Positions 26,705 through 38,217 of a stretch of DNA of 64,000 nucleotides are shown here, one piece after another. The stretch lies in contig NZ_NKFL01000006.1 of assembly GCF_002223055.1 (NCBI RefSeq), forward strand, positions 868,001 through 932,000, read 5' to 3'. A program made the position numbers and the translations under genes. The DNA comes from Burkholderia sp. HI2500. Lineage in GTDB: Bacteria > Pseudomonadota > Gammaproteobacteria > Burkholderiales > Burkholderiaceae. The notes under the pieces are model-generated. The model was not told the DNA's origin, did no database searches, and saw only the letters and a list, made by a program, of their open reading frames with translations. The stretch's first letter is position 1. Every line of letters begins with the position of its first letter.

Positions 26705-27103
26705 CGGCAAGCGGGTGCTTGCCCGAGACGGCGCCTCCCGTCCCGGAAAGCCGCGCGGCGTTGCGTATTTGTCCCTGTCCGCGCGGGCACTCCCGGCGAT
26801 TTTTTCCCAAATGCATCACAAGTCATTCATCAGATGAAAAAACCATCCCGGTTCCCGGTATGATGCGCACCTTGCGTCGCAGGACGCCTTGTTTCTTTAT
26901 GCGTTTTTGATGGTCGAGTTACCACAAATCCGCACAAAGCCGACGTGAAAGATTCTGTAATATAAATTCCGTATACTCGTAAGTTCTGACCCAGGCGCCT
27001 CCGAGCCCGTCTTCGGCCGGCCGCCCACGCAGAACAACCACAGATACGTCGCCGCCCGGCCAACCCGCGCCGCGACACGCTATGCACCACCACTGAACAA
27101 CTT
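26705..27103. other. 400-base intergenic region before mprF
   Basis: No gene was found. The region turns AT-rich after about 26780, unlike its surroundings. It holds a weak hairpin GCGTC-GCAG-GACGC (about 26874-26887) followed by a T-rich stretch, an inverted repeat TTCAT-CAG-ATGAA (about 26826-26838), and TATACT at 26972-26977 as a possible -10 element without a good -35. This is probably the regulated promoter of mprF-acvB. Confidence 0.4.
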
Positions 27104-29698
27104 ATGTCTTCCCGCCACTCTGGTTCGCCTGGTCGTGCCGCGGCGGTGATCGCCCGTGCCCGGGCGCTGATCCGCAACGAGCGCGTGCTGTCGCCGCTGC
27201 TCGCGCTCGGCATCGGCCTGCTGCTGATCGTGGTTTTCCAGCACCTGTCGGAATCCGTCGACTACCGGTCGGTGATCCGCCAGCTGCGTCACATGTCCGT
27301 CGGCGAATGGGGCGCGTCACTGGCCGCGACGGCCCTCAGCTATCTCGCGCTTGTCGCCCGCGACGCGGTCGGCCTGCGCTACGTCGCCGCGAAGGTGCCG
27401 CGCGTCGCGCTGTGGATCGGCGCGATCGCCGGGTCCGCGCTCGGTAACGCGACCGGCTTCGGCGCGCTGACGGGCGGCGCGGTGCGCGCACGCGTGTACG
27501 GCGTATCGGGCGTCACGCCCGCGCAGATCGGCCGGATGACGGTGTTCACGAGCGGCACGCTGGCGCTCGCGATGGTGTTGATGACGGCAGTCGGCATGGT
27601 GTGCATGCCGGAAGCGCTCGCCGCGATGCTGCACGTCGCGCCCGGCGTGCTGACCTGGACCGGGGCGGCGCTGCTGGTGGTGCTGGCCGCGATGGTCGTG
27701 ATGTGCGGCCACACCGCGCGCCCGGTCGTCACGCGCTTCAAGTGGCTGTCGTTCGACGTGCCGGCACGGCGCGATCTCGTCGCGCAGGTCGTCTATGCGG
27801 TACTCGACGTCGTCGCGGCGGGCCTGACGCTGTGGGTGCTGCTGCCGGCCGCGCCGGTCGGCTTCCCGACCTTCATTACCGTTTACGCCGCCGCGTTGTT
27901 GCTCGGGATGATCGGCCATACGCCGGGCGGGATCGGCGTGTTCGAAGCCGCGATGGTCTTCACGCTGGGCCGCGAAGTGCCGCCGCACGCGATGGTCGCC
28001 GCGCTGATCGCGTATCGCGCGATCTATTTCGGCGTGCCGCTCGTGCTGTCGGCCGGCCTGCTGGCCGGTTTCGAGGGCCGCGCGCTGCGGCGCCGGCTCG
28101 TGACGCGGCAGGCCGTGCGCGTGTCGCAGCTCGCACCGGTGTTCCTGAGCCTCGTGACGTTCGCGGTCGGCGGGATGCTGGTGATCTCGAGCGCGACGCC
28201 CGCGTTCTGGCACCGGATCGCGATCCTGCGCCACCTCGTGCCGCTGTGGGTGCTCGAAGGCTCGCAGGTGATCTGCAGCGTGCTCGGTGTCGCGCTGCTG
28301 TTCGTCGCGCGCGGGCTGCTGCGCCGCCTCGACGGTGCCTGGTGGATGACCTTCGCGCTGACGCTCGCCAGCCTCGCGCTGTCGCTGGCGAAGGGCCTCG
28401 CGTTCGTCGAGGCCGGCGTGCTCGGCACGCTGCTGGTGCTGCTGCTCGTCAGCCGTCGCCGCTTCAACCGCCATTCGTCGCTGCTGGCGGAGCGCTTCAC
28501 GGTGAGCTGGTTCGTATCGGTGGCAATGGTGCTGATGCTGGCCGTGTGGGTGCTGTTCTTCGCGTTCCGCGACGTGCCGTACACGCGCGAGCTGTGGTCG
28601 CATTTCTCGTTCGACGCGCGTGCGCCGCGGGCGCTGCGCGCGACGCTTGCGTCCGGCGTGTTCGTCGCGCTGTTCGCGCTGTGGCAACTGCTGCGCCCGG
28701 CGCCGGGCCGTTTCGTGAAGCCCGCGGAGCAGGACCTGTCGGATGCCGAACGAATCATCCGCGCGCAGGAATGCAGCGATGCGGGCCTCGCGCTGATGGG
28801 CGACAAGTCGTTCCTGTTCTCGGAGTCCCGCCGGGCCTTCCTGATGTATGCGAAGAACGGCCGCACGTGGGCCGCGCTGCACGATCCGGTCGGGCCGCGC
28901 GAGGAATGGCCGGCGCTGATCAGCAAGTTCATCGCGCTCGCCCACGCGCATAGCGGCCGTGCGGCGTTCTACCAGGTGCGCGCGAACGCGCTGCCGCTGT
29001 ATCTCGACGCGGGGCTCACGCTGATGAAGCTCGGCGAGGAAGCGCATATCGCGCTCGACCGGTTCGACCTGAAGGGTTCGAACCGCTCGCACCTGCGCTA
29101 CGCGCTGCGCCGCGGTGACAAGGACGCGCTGACGGTCGAGGTGATCGCGCCGAGCGACGTGCCGGCCGCGCTGCCGGCGCTGCGCGACATCTCGGACGGC
29201 TGGCTCGACAGCCGCGACGCGCGCGAGAAGAGCTTCTCGGTCGCCGCGTTCCACGACGGCTATCTGGCGACGCAGTCGGTGATGCTCGTGCGGCAGGCCG
29301 ACAAGCCGATCGCGTTCGTCACGTTCATGACGACCGACCTCAACACCGAGGCGACGGTCGGCGTGATGCGCCATCTGCCGGACGCGTCGCCGTACGCGAT
29401 GGAGTATCTGTTTACGCAGCTCGCGCTGCATCTGAAGGAAGCGGGTTTCCGCAAGCTGAGCCTGGGCATCGCGCCGTTCTCGGGGATGGGGGCGGCGAAG
29501 ATGCCGTCGCCGTTGCACCGGATCGGCCTGATGGTCTGGCGCTTCGGCGGCCGCTTCTACAACTTCCGCGGCTTGCGCGCATTCAAGAGCAAGTTCGAAC
29601 CGCACTGGGAGCCGCGTTACCTCGCGGCCTCGGGCACGGTCGGCGTGTTCGTCACGCTGGCGGATCTGTCATTGCTGGCTGGAGGTCGGCGTTCATGA
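27104..29698 (+). CDS. mprF: Lysylphosphatidylglycerol synthetase/flippase
   Basis: An 864-residue membrane protein. About 14 helices in the N-terminal 540 residues form the flippase, including the conserved GHTPGGIGVFEAAM segment. A cytoplasmic DUF2156 (GNAT-like) domain (about 560-850) transfers lysine from Lys-tRNA to phosphatidylglycerol and includes KSFLFSESRRAFLMYAKNGRTWAALHDPVGP. Lysinylated lipid protects against cationic peptides and acid. Its stop overlaps the acvB start by four bases, so the two are coupled. No good ribosome site precedes the ATG. Confidence 0.92.
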   Translation: MSSRHSGSPGRAAAVIARARALIRNERVLSPLLALGIGLLLIVVFQHLSESVDYRSVIRQLRHMSVGEWGASLAATALSYLALVARDAVGLRYVAAKVPRVALWIGAIAGSALGNATGFGALTGGAVRARVYGVSGVTPAQIGRMTVFTSGTLALAMVLMTAVGMVCMPEALAAMLHVAPGVLTWTGAALLVVLAAMVVMCGHTARPVVTRFKWLSFDVPARRDLVAQVVYAVLDVVAAGLTLWVLLPAAPVGFPTFITVYAAALLLGMIGHTPGGIGVFEAAMVFTLGREVPPHAMVAALIAYRAIYFGVPLVLSAGLLAGFEGRALRRRLVTRQAVRVSQLAPVFLSLVTFAVGGMLVISSATPAFWHRIAILRHLVPLWVLEGSQVICSVLGVALLFVARGLLRRLDGAWWMTFALTLASLALSLAKGLAFVEAGVLGTLLVLLLVSRRRFNRHSSLLAERFTVSWFVSVAMVLMLAVWVLFFAFRDVPYTRELWSHFSFDARAPRALRATLASGVFVALFALWQLLRPAPGRFVKPAEQDLSDAERIIRAQECSDAGLALMGDKSFLFSESRRAFLMYAKNGRTWAALHDPVGPREEWPALISKFIALAHAHSGRAAFYQVRANALPLYLDAGLTLMKLGEEAHIALDRFDLKGSNRSHLRYALRRGDKDALTVEVIAPSDVPAALPALRDISDGWLDSRDAREKSFSVAAFHDGYLATQSVMLVRQADKPIAFVTFMTTDLNTEATVGVMRHLPDASPYAMEYLFTQLALHLKEAGFRKLSLGIAPFSGMGAAKMPSPLHRIGLMVWRFGGRFYNFRGLRAFKSKFEPHWEPRYLAASGTVGVFVTLADLSLLAGGRRS

Positions 29699-30975
29699 TG
29701 TTGAAGAAGGGAATCGCGCGGGCGGCAGCCGCCTGCGCGGGAATGATGCTGGCCGGCGCCGCGTGCGCCACGCAGCCAGCCGCAATGAAGGCCGAAACCG
29801 TATCGGGCGGCCGCTACGGGCCCGTGACCGTGACCAAACCCAGCGGGCCGTTGCGCGGCTTCGTCGTGCTGTTCTCGCGCGAGGCCGGCTGGAATGCGGC
29901 CGACCAGCAGGCCGCCGAGGCGCTCGCGAAGGCCGGGGCGATGACGGTCGGCGTCGATTCCGAGCGGTATGCGATGAATCTCGCCGCGAAGCAGGAGACC
30001 TGCCATCACCTCGACGGCGACGCTGAAGCGGTCAGTCACCAGCTCGAGCGCCTTGCACAGTCGTCGCGCTACTTCACGCCGATCGTCGCGGGCGTCGGCC
30101 AGGGCGGCACGATCGCGAAGCAGATCCTGTCGATGGCGCCGGAGAACACGATCGCCGGTGTCGTATTGGTCGATCCGGCCGCCAAGCTCGATCCGCGCTT
30201 CAAGCCGTGCCCGCCCGATCCGACGATCGTGCGCCGCGCGATGCCGGGCTTCGTCGACACGGCGGCCACGGGCGATTCCGCGAAGCTCGTGTCGCTCGTC
30301 ACGTCGCATCTGCTGGACACTACCCGCGGCGACGAACTCGACGTGTCGGACCTGCCGCTCGTCGAGCTGCCGGCCAAGGGTGGCAACGGCCAGCTCGCGA
30401 TCGTGATCTCGGGTGACGGCGGCTGGCGCGATCTCGACAAGACGATCGCCGAGGCGCTGCAGCGCGACGGCGTGTCGGTGGTCGGCATCGACAGCCTGCG
30501 CTATTTCTGGAGCGAGAAGCCGCCGGCGCAGGTGAGCCGCGATCTCGCACGCGTGATGCGCACCTACATGGCGCGCTGGCATGCGAACCGCGTGGCGCTG
30601 GTCGGCTACTCGTTCGGTGCCGACGTGATGCCGTTCGCGTACAACCGGCTGCCGGCCGACCTGCGCGACAAGGTCGCCGTGATGTCGCTGCTCGGCTTCG
30701 CGCCGGCCGCCGATTTCCAGATCCGCGTGACGGGCTGGCTCGGCATGCCCGCAAGCGACAAGGCGCTGAAGGTTGCGCCGGAAATCGCGAAGGTGCCGCC
30801 GCAGCTCGTGCAGTGCTTCTATGGCGCGGAAGAGAAGGACACGATGTGTCCGGCACTCGCGAACACGGGCGCCGACGTGATCAAGACGCAAGGCGATCAC
30901 CACTTCGGCCGCGACTACATCGCGCTCGAGAAGAGGATCCTCGGCGCGTTCGGCAAGCCGGTCGCGGCACGCTGA
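29695..30975 (+). CDS. acvB: AcvB/VirJ-family lysyl-phosphatidylglycerol hydrolase
   Basis: A 426-residue periplasmic protein with signal peptide (1-25, ending GAACA). The C-terminal VirJ domain (about 225-425) has GDGGWRDLDK and the nucleophile motif GYSFGADV. The N-terminal half holds a second, weaker alpha/beta-hydrolase repeat (GVGQGG). In Agrobacterium, AcvB hydrolyses lysyl-phosphatidylglycerol made by the MprF homologue LpiA. The ATGA overlap with mprF here supports the same synthesis/turnover pair. Confidence 0.88.
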   Translation: MMLKKGIARAAAACAGMMLAGAACATQPAAMKAETVSGGRYGPVTVTKPSGPLRGFVVLFSREAGWNAADQQAAEALAKAGAMTVGVDSERYAMNLAAKQETCHHLDGDAEAVSHQLERLAQSSRYFTPIVAGVGQGGTIAKQILSMAPENTIAGVVLVDPAAKLDPRFKPCPPDPTIVRRAMPGFVDTAATGDSAKLVSLVTSHLLDTTRGDELDVSDLPLVELPAKGGNGQLAIVISGDGGWRDLDKTIAEALQRDGVSVVGIDSLRYFWSEKPPAQVSRDLARVMRTYMARWHANRVALVGYSFGADVMPFAYNRLPADLRDKVAVMSLLGFAPAADFQIRVTGWLGMPASDKALKVAPEIAKVPPQLVQCFYGAEEKDTMCPALANTGADVIKTQGDHHFGRDYIALEKRILGAFGKPVAAR

Positions 30976-30980
30976 ACGCC

Positions 30981-31052
30981 GGCGCCCGCTTTGCGGCGGG
31001 CGCCGACCGGTAGCTTCCGGTTCATCGTACGGGCGGCCTGCGGGCCGCCCGT
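30981..31052. terminator. Double hairpin terminator between convergent genes
   Basis: Two GC-rich hairpins lie between acvB and the DUF934 gene. GGCGCCCGC pairs with GCGGGCGCC (30981-31004). ACGGGCGGCC pairs with the GGCCGCCCGT arm (31029-31052) and is followed by TTCATTTT, which suits termination of acvB. Confidence 0.7.
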
Positions 31053-31053
31053 T

Positions 31054-31463
31054 TCATTTTCCGGCGGGCGTTGCCGTTCGCGCATCGTGCTGATAGAAGC
31101 CGGTGAACCGGTCGAGCTGACGCCGCGCGGCCGCGAGGTCCGTGCCGTCGCCGAGCACCGCGCTCGAAAACCCCGTGCGTTCCATCAACAGCAACTGGTC
31201 GACCAGCACCTCGCCGGTCGCGCGCAGGTCGCCGGCGAAGCCGTAGCGCTTGCGCAGCAGGTACGCCTGGCTGTACGCACGCCCATCGGTGAACGACGGA
31301 AACGCGAGGTCGATGCGCGCGGCCCGCGCGATGTGTTCGGCGAGCGGCGGCAGTTCCTCGTCGTTGCCGATCGTCAGCGTCGCCGTGCCGTGCTGCTGCG
31401 TGTCGCCGGCGTGTTCGGCCGGTGTCAGCAGCCGGATGCGTGTGGTCGAATTCTCTCCGTGCG

Positions 31464-31467
<4 letters not shown>
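31054..31467 (-). CDS. DUF934 protein (sulfite reductase-associated)
   Basis: A 137-residue soluble protein. The DUF934 pattern is visible as LAFPSFTDGRAYSQAYLLRKRYGFAGDLRATGEVLVDQL. The family nearly always sits directly after a sulfite reductase hemoprotein gene. Here its ATG overlaps the cysI stop by four bases, so translation is coupled. The molecular role is unknown; assembly or activity of the siroheme enzyme is an inference from context. Confidence 0.88.
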
Positions 31468-33248
<1,781 letters not shown>

Positions 33249-33449
33249 GACGTGATACGCGAGAGGAGCCGTGGCGCGGAGCGCGCGGCTCGGGACAGAC
33301 GTTGCGACGGGTGTCAGGCAACCGGAGACAGCGTAGGGAACGCGGTGCGGCGCGACAAGCAGCAGATGGGGACGAAAAGGGCGCAGCAGATGGCCGGCGT
33401 GACGCCGGCGCGGGCCGGGCATGCGTGCGGGCATGCCCGTGGCGGGCGT

Positions 33450-33845
33450 TTAAACGGCGGCGTCGACGACGAGCGCCGGATCGAGCGCGCGGATGCGCTG
33501 GTCGATGAAGTAGCCGCCGCCTTCCTGATAGCGCAGGAACAGGCGGCCGCACGAGCGGCAGCGGTTGACGGTGCAGCGGTTGTACGGGAAATGGCGCAGC
33601 GCGATCGGCGCGTCGTCCGACGCGTAGCGCGTGCCGGCCGGGTGATATTCGGCGTAGGTCGGCTCCGTCTCGTCGGGCGGCGCGAGCGTGGCGACTTCGG
33701 TCAGTTGCGCGTCCTGCAGCGACAGCGGCAGGGTCGTCCATCCGGCGAGCGGCGTTTTCGTGCAGATGCACGACTGCGTGACGTGCGCGGCTTCAGCGGT
33801 CAGTTTCAACAGCGCGTCGTGATCGAGGTAGGGCAGTTGACTCAT
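33450..33845 (-). CDS. Cysteine-rich protein upstream of cysI
   Basis: A 131-residue soluble protein I cannot assign to a named family. It has two cysteine pairs: SCICTKTP near residue 27 and RCTVNRCRSCGRLFLRY near residue 90. The second pair is followed by a segment rich in Gly and Tyr, suggesting a zinc-ribbon or metal site. It lies 201 bases upstream of cysI on the same strand, so a link to siroheme or sulfur metabolism is possible but unproven. Confidence 0.7.
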   Translation of the reverse strand: MSQLPYLDHDALLKLTAEAAHVTQSCICTKTPLAGWTTLPLSLQDAQLTEVATLAPPDETEPTYAEYHPAGTRYASDDAPIALRHFPYNRCTVNRCRSCGRLFLRYQEGGGYFIDQRIRALDPALVVDAAV

Positions 33846-33937
33846 CGGAAATCATGAAGGGCGGCGGGAACAGCACTGTAACCCGCGTGCGGATTGCGCG
33901 CATCACCGTGACGCAGGCGGTGCGCCCCGGGTGAGAT

Positions 33938-35371
33938 TCAGCCGCCCTTGCGGACCGACGGCTGCGCGACGAGCTCGCCGAGCACACGGATCGCACGCTC
34001 GATGTCGCGGCTCCACGGATGGCCGAAGTTCACGCGCACGCAACGTTCGAAGCCGTGCGCGGCCGAAAACAGCGGCCCCGGCGCGAAGCTGATCCCGCGT
34101 GCGATCGCCTGGCGATGCAGTTCCATCGCGTCGATCGCGTCGGGAAACGCGAGCCACAGAAAATAGCCGCCTTCAGGCCGCACCCATTCGACGCCGGCCG
34201 GCAGCCAGCGCCGCAGCGCGTCGTCCATCCGGTCGAGCTGCGTGTGCAGCGCGCCGCGCAGCTTGCGCAGGTGCCGGTCGTAGCCGCCGTGCTCGAGATA
34301 GTTCGCGATGCCGACCTGCGCGGGGATGCTGGCCGACAGCGTCGTCATCAGCTTGAGCCGCTGCACCTTCTCCGCGAACCGGCCGGCGGCGGCCCAGCCG
34401 ATCCGGTAGCCGGGCGCGAGCGTCTTCGAGAACGAACTGCAATGCATCACGAGGCCGTGCCGGTCGAACGCGCGCGCGGGCAGCGGATAGTCGGGGCCGA
34501 AGTGCAGCTCGCCGTACACGTCGTCCTCGATCAGCGGCACGTCGCGCGCGGCGAGCAACGCGACGAGCGCGCGCTTCTTCTCGGCGGACAGCGTGACGCC
34601 GGTCGGATTCTGGAAGTTGGTCATGAACCAGCACGCGCGGATGTCGTGCCGGTCGAGCGCGTTCGCGAGCGCGTCGAGATCGAGGCCCATGCGCGGATCG
34701 ACGGGAATCTCGACCGCACGCAGGTCGAGCCGCTCGAGCGCCTGCAGCGCCGCATAGAAACCGGGCGCTTCGACGGCCACGACGTCGCCGGGCCGCGTGA
34801 CGGCCATCAGGCACAGGTTCAGCGCTTCGAGCGCGCCGTTCGTGACGACGATCTCGTCGATCGGCTGCGAGATGCCGGTCGCGAGATAGCGCCGCGCGAT
34901 CTGCTGGCGCAGCGCCTCGTTGCCGGGCGGCAGGTCGACGACCGTGCTCCACGGGCTGACGAGCCGCGTGGCTTGCGCGAGCGATTTCGCGAGACGCGGC
35001 AGCGGAAACAGTTGCGGCGACGGGAACGCGGAGCCGAGCGGCACGATGCCGGGTTGCGTCGCCGCGTCGAGGACGGAGAACACGAGGCTGCTGATGTCGA
35101 CCTTGCGGGTGACGCCGGCGCGGCTTGCCTGGCGTTTGGCGGCCGGGCTTGCCGCCGGCGTGGCGCCCGGCGCGACGTAGTAGCCCGAGCGTTCGCGCGC
35201 GCGGATCAGCCCCCACTGTTCGAGCAGGTAGTACGCGCGAAACACCGTCGACTGGCTCACGCCGTGCTGGGCGATGATCTGCCGCAGCGACGGCAGGCGC
35301 GTGCCGACGGCGAGGTTGCCGTTGCGGATGTCGTCGGCGATCGTGTGGGCGAGGGTTTCGTAGCGTTTCAT
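33938..35371 (-). CDS. MocR-type GntR/aminotransferase regulator
   Basis: A 477-residue regulator. The GntR-type DNA-binding domain (1-75) includes LPSLRQIIAQHGVSQSTVFRAYYLLEQWGLI. A fold-type I aminotransferase domain (about 95-470) includes VTNGALEALNLCLMAVT, NFQNPTGVTLS, LIEDDVYGELHFG and the PLP-lysine motif SSFSKTLAPGYRIGW. It resembles MocR subgroups that bind PLP and amino acids as effectors. It lies 129 bases downstream of the GudP-type transporter gene on the same strand, with no clear functional link to it. Confidence 0.85.
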   Translation of the reverse strand: MKRYETLAHTIADDIRNGNLAVGTRLPSLRQIIAQHGVSQSTVFRAYYLLEQWGLIRARERSGYYVAPGATPAASPAAKRQASRAGVTRKVDISSLVFSVLDAATQPGIVPLGSAFPSPQLFPLPRLAKSLAQATRLVSPWSTVVDLPPGNEALRQQIARRYLATGISQPIDEIVVTNGALEALNLCLMAVTRPGDVVAVEAPGFYAALQALERLDLRAVEIPVDPRMGLDLDALANALDRHDIRACWFMTNFQNPTGVTLSAEKKRALVALLAARDVPLIEDDVYGELHFGPDYPLPARAFDRHGLVMHCSSFSKTLAPGYRIGWAAAGRFAEKVQRLKLMTTLSASIPAQVGIANYLEHGGYDRHLRKLRGALHTQLDRMDDALRRWLPAGVEWVRPEGGYFLWLAFPDAIDAMELHRQAIARGISFAPGPLFSAAHGFERCVRVNFGHPWSRDIERAIRVLGELVAQPSVRKGG

Positions 35372-35500
35372 CGGCGAGGGTGGCGCGCGCCGTCGCCACG
35401 CGCGGGCCGGGGTGGCGCCGCGCCGGCGGGCGCGGCTCATTGTCCGATGCGCGGCCCGAAAAGGAAAGCGCAGGCGCGGCGGCCGCGCTTTCCGGCTGCG

Positions 35501-36811
35501 TCAGGCCGCGTTCGGCTCGACGTTCTGCCGGTTCGGGGCGCCGCGCAACGGCGGCAACGGCTCGACCTTGCCGACGATGAACAGGTACGACAGCGCGCCG
35601 ACCACGCACAACGCACCGGCCACCGCGAGCGGCACGACGAACGAGCCCTTCGTGATCGACAGCATCACGCCCGTGAACGTCGTGATGAAGATCCCCGCGA
35701 GATTGCCGGCGAAGTTCTGGATGCCGCCGAGCGATGCGACATGCGCGGGCGTCGGCGCGACTTCGCCGACGAGCGTCCACACGTTGGCGCCTGCAAACGA
35801 CAGGCTCGCATACGCCAGTGCGAACAACCCGAGGCAGGCCCACACGTTCTCGACGAAGGCCGACAGCGCGATCGACGAAGACAGCAGCATGCCGAGCACG
35901 AGGCAGGTCTTGCGCGCGGCGGTCGCGCTCCAGCCGCGGCGGAACAGGCTGTCCGACACATAGCCGCCGAGCCAGCCGCCGGGAATCGCGAGCAGCGCGG
36001 GCAGCATGCCCCACGTGCCGAGCGACGCGAGCGAGAAGCCGCGCGACTGCAGCAGGTAGCTCGGGAACCACGTGATGAAGAAGTAGATCGCGAAGTTCAG
36101 GCAGAACAGCCCGATCATCATGCCCCACACGGTGCGGTAGCGGAACAGGTCGAGCCACGACACCTTCGGGCCGTCGGTTGCGGCCGCAACGGTCGGTGCG
36201 CCGCGCTGCGCGAGCAGCGCATCGACGGCGTCGGGCGCGATCGCACGGTAGCGTTCCGGATCGCGATAGACGAACCACCACGCCAGTGCCCACACGATGC
36301 CGATGCCGCCCGTGATCACGAACGACCCGCGCCAGCCGACGATCGAGATCAGCCACGCGACGAGCGGCAGCGACAGCGCGGAGCCGACGCGCGAGCCGCT
36401 GTCGAAGATGCTGCTCGCGAGCCCGCGTTCGCTGCGCGGGAACCAGTTGAACGCGACCTTCGCGAACGACGGGATCGCGGCCGCTTCGCCGACGCCGAGC
36501 ATCAGCCGCACGCCGACGAGCTGCGTGAGGCCGCGCGCGGCGCCCGTCGCGACGGTGAACACCGACCACCAGCCGACCGCGAGCGCGAGGCTCACGCGCA
36601 CGCCGACCTTGTCGATGAACCAGCCGGCCGGCAGTTGCAGGAACGCGTAGGTCCAGAAGAATGCGCTCAGCACGAGCCCCATGCCGACCGCGTCGAGGCC
36701 GAGGTCGGCGCGGATGCTGGGCGCCGCGATCGCGAGGTTCGCGCGGTCGATGAAGTTGATGACGTTGGCGAGGAAGCACATGAGGATCATGGCCCATCGG
36801 ATGCGTGGCAT
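35501..36811 (-). CDS. MFS hexuronate/aldarate transporter (GudP/ExuT type)
   Basis: A 436-residue transporter of the anion:cation symporter family, with 12 helices. Diagnostic segments are NVINFIDRANLAIAAPSI in helix 1, GWFIDKVGVRVSLALAVGWWS, and GVGEAAAIPSFAKVAFNWFPRSERGLASSIFDSG in the helix 4-5 loop. The gene follows uxuA by 71 bases, so a hexuronate such as glucuronate or galacturonate, or the related mannonate, is the likely substrate. Control by the GntR regulator through the operators near 38032-38164 is inferred. Confidence 0.87.
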   Translation of the reverse strand: MPRIRWAMILMCFLANVINFIDRANLAIAAPSIRADLGLDAVGMGLVLSAFFWTYAFLQLPAGWFIDKVGVRVSLALAVGWWSVFTVATGAARGLTQLVGVRLMLGVGEAAAIPSFAKVAFNWFPRSERGLASSIFDSGSRVGSALSLPLVAWLISIVGWRGSFVITGGIGIVWALAWWFVYRDPERYRAIAPDAVDALLAQRGAPTVAAATDGPKVSWLDLFRYRTVWGMMIGLFCLNFAIYFFITWFPSYLLQSRGFSLASLGTWGMLPALLAIPGGWLGGYVSDSLFRRGWSATAARKTCLVLGMLLSSSIALSAFVENVWACLGLFALAYASLSFAGANVWTLVGEVAPTPAHVASLGGIQNFAGNLAGIFITTFTGVMLSITKGSFVVPLAVAGALCVVGALSYLFIVGKVEPLPPLRGAPNRQNVEPNAA

Positions 36812-36882
36812 GCGGTGTCTCCGCGCGGAATGTCGTGACGGGCCGCCGGCGATCCGCAGCGCCGGCGGCCTCGATGGGCGGG

Positions 36883-37947
36883 TTATCGCGTGGCGTGCGA
36901 CGGCGTGCGGTCGAACTTCGCGAGCGCTTCCCACAGGCCGTTCAGGTAGACCGCGCCGAGCGCGCGGTCGTAGAGGCCGTAGCCGGGCTTGCCCGTCTCG
37001 CCCCAGATCATGCGGCCGTGATCGGGGCGCACGTAGCCGGTGAAGCCGGTGTCGTGGTACGCCTTCACGATCGCGGCGATGTCGAGCGAGCCGCAGCTCG
37101 ACAGGTGGGCGGTTTCCTCGAAATCGCCGTTCGCGTCGACCTTCACGTTGCGGATGTGCGCGAAGTGGATGCGGCCCATCGCGCCGAATTCGCGCACGAG
37201 CGCCTCGACATCGTTCTGCGGGCCTGCGCCGAGCGAGCCCGAGCACAGCGTCAGCCCGTTCGCGGGTGTGTCGACGATGCGCACGATCCGCGCGAGATCG
37301 TCGCGGTTCTTCACGATGCGCGGCAGCCCGAAGATCGGGCGCGGCGGATCGTCGGGGTGAATCGCCATCTTCACGCCGGCTTCCTCGGCGACGGGGATGA
37401 TCGCCTTCAGGAAGTATTCGAGGTTCGCCCACAGCGCGGCTTCGTCGACGTCGCGATACTCGGCGAGCAGCGCCTTCAACTGTTCGGGCCGGTAGCTCGA
37501 ATCCCAGCCCGGCAGTGCGATGCCGTCGTCCGGATCGATCCGGTCGACCGCATCGGTGCTGAACGCGAGGCAGGTCGAGCCGTCGTCGAGCGTCTTCGAC
37601 AGCTCGGTGCGCGTCCAGTCGAACACGGGCATGAAGTTGTAGCAGATCACGCGCACGCCGGCCGCGCCGAGATGGCGAATCGTCTGACGGTAGTGGTCGA
37701 TCAGGCGGTCGCGGCCCGGCTTGCCGAGCTTGACGTCCTCATGGACGGGCACCGACTCGACGACTTCGAACTGCAGGCCGGCGCGCTCGATCGTCGCCTT
37801 CAGCGCGTCGATCTTGTGCGCGGGCCAGACTGCGCCCACCGGTTCGTCGTAGATCGCGGACACGATATGCGTGACGCCCGGGATCTGGCGGATGTATTGC
37901 AGCGAGACCGGATCGGACTCGCCATACCAACGGAAAGACATCTTCAC
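36883..37947 (-). CDS. uxuA: Mannonate dehydratase
   Basis: A 354-residue enzyme that dehydrates D-mannonate to 2-keto-3-deoxygluconate in hexuronate breakdown. UxuA family signatures include [53 protein letters not shown] and [11 protein letters not shown]. The GTG at 37947 was preferred because AGGAG lies eight bases upstream; ATG 37941 is two codons later. It leads an operon with the GudP-type transporter and is divergent from its GntR regulator. Confidence 0.92.
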   Translation of the reverse strand: MKMSFRWYGESDPVSLQYIRQIPGVTHIVSAIYDEPVGAVWPAHKIDALKATIERAGLQFEVVESVPVHEDVKLGKPGRDRLIDHYRQTIRHLGAAGVRVICYNFMPVFDWTRTELSKTLDDGSTCLAFSTDAVDRIDPDDGIALPGWDSSYRPEQLKALLAEYRDVDEAALWANLEYFLKAIIPVAEEAGVKMAIHPDDPPRPIFGLPRIVKNRDDLARIVRIVDTPANGLTLCSGSLGAGPQNDVEALVREFGAMGRIHFAHIRNVKVDANGDFEETAHLSSCGSLDIAAIVKAYHDTGFTGYVRPDHGRMIWGETGKPGYGLYDRALGAVYLNGLWEALAKFDRTPSHATR

Positions 37948-38031
37948 TGGCGCGGCTCCTGGCTGGCGGTTGTGACATCGGACGAACGGGCGGCAGCGTG
38001 CCGGCCCCGTCTCCGGTGTGCGGATTATGAT

Positions 38032-38065
38032 TGGTATGCCAGTTGTGCGGGATAGTGGTTTACCA
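38032..38065. promoter_or_regulatory. Two TGGTNTACCA-type operators upstream of uxuA
   Basis: TGGTATGCCA (38032-38041) and TGGTTTACCA (38056-38065) lie 24 bases apart between uxuA and the divergent GntR regulator. They fit the TGGTNNACCA core of UxuR/ExuR-like FadR-family operators. A third copy is at 38155. Confidence 0.7.
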
Positions 38066-38154
38066 GTTGTCGAGGTGGAATCGGGGTGTCAGCGCATCAC
38101 AGGAAAGGCATGCGTCGCGCCGGCCACCTCGCCGAATCGGAGGCGGCCCGAAAT

Positions 38155-38164
38155 TGGTGTACCA
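38155..38164. promoter_or_regulatory. Third TGGTNTACCA operator, next to the regulator gene
   Basis: AATTGGTGTACCATTTT (38152-38168) is centred on the inverted core TGGTGTACCA and lies 54 bases before the regulator ATG. It is the best placed of the three copies for autorepression. Confidence 0.7.
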
Positions 38165-38217
38165 TTTTGGCGATTCGGTGCCGCGACGGCGCCGGCCAGC
38201 CTGTTGCGAGCCTTTCG

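Noticed and set aside
27317..29605. 762-codon minus-strand frame opposite mprF
   Set aside because: Biased His/Arg/Gln composition without domains; explained by codon-position GC bias of mprF.
34019..36838. Long plus-strand open frame opposite the MocR and GudP genes
   Set aside because: Shadow frame: composition dominated by Arg, Ala and Glu with no recognisable motif; the opposite strand has two complete families.
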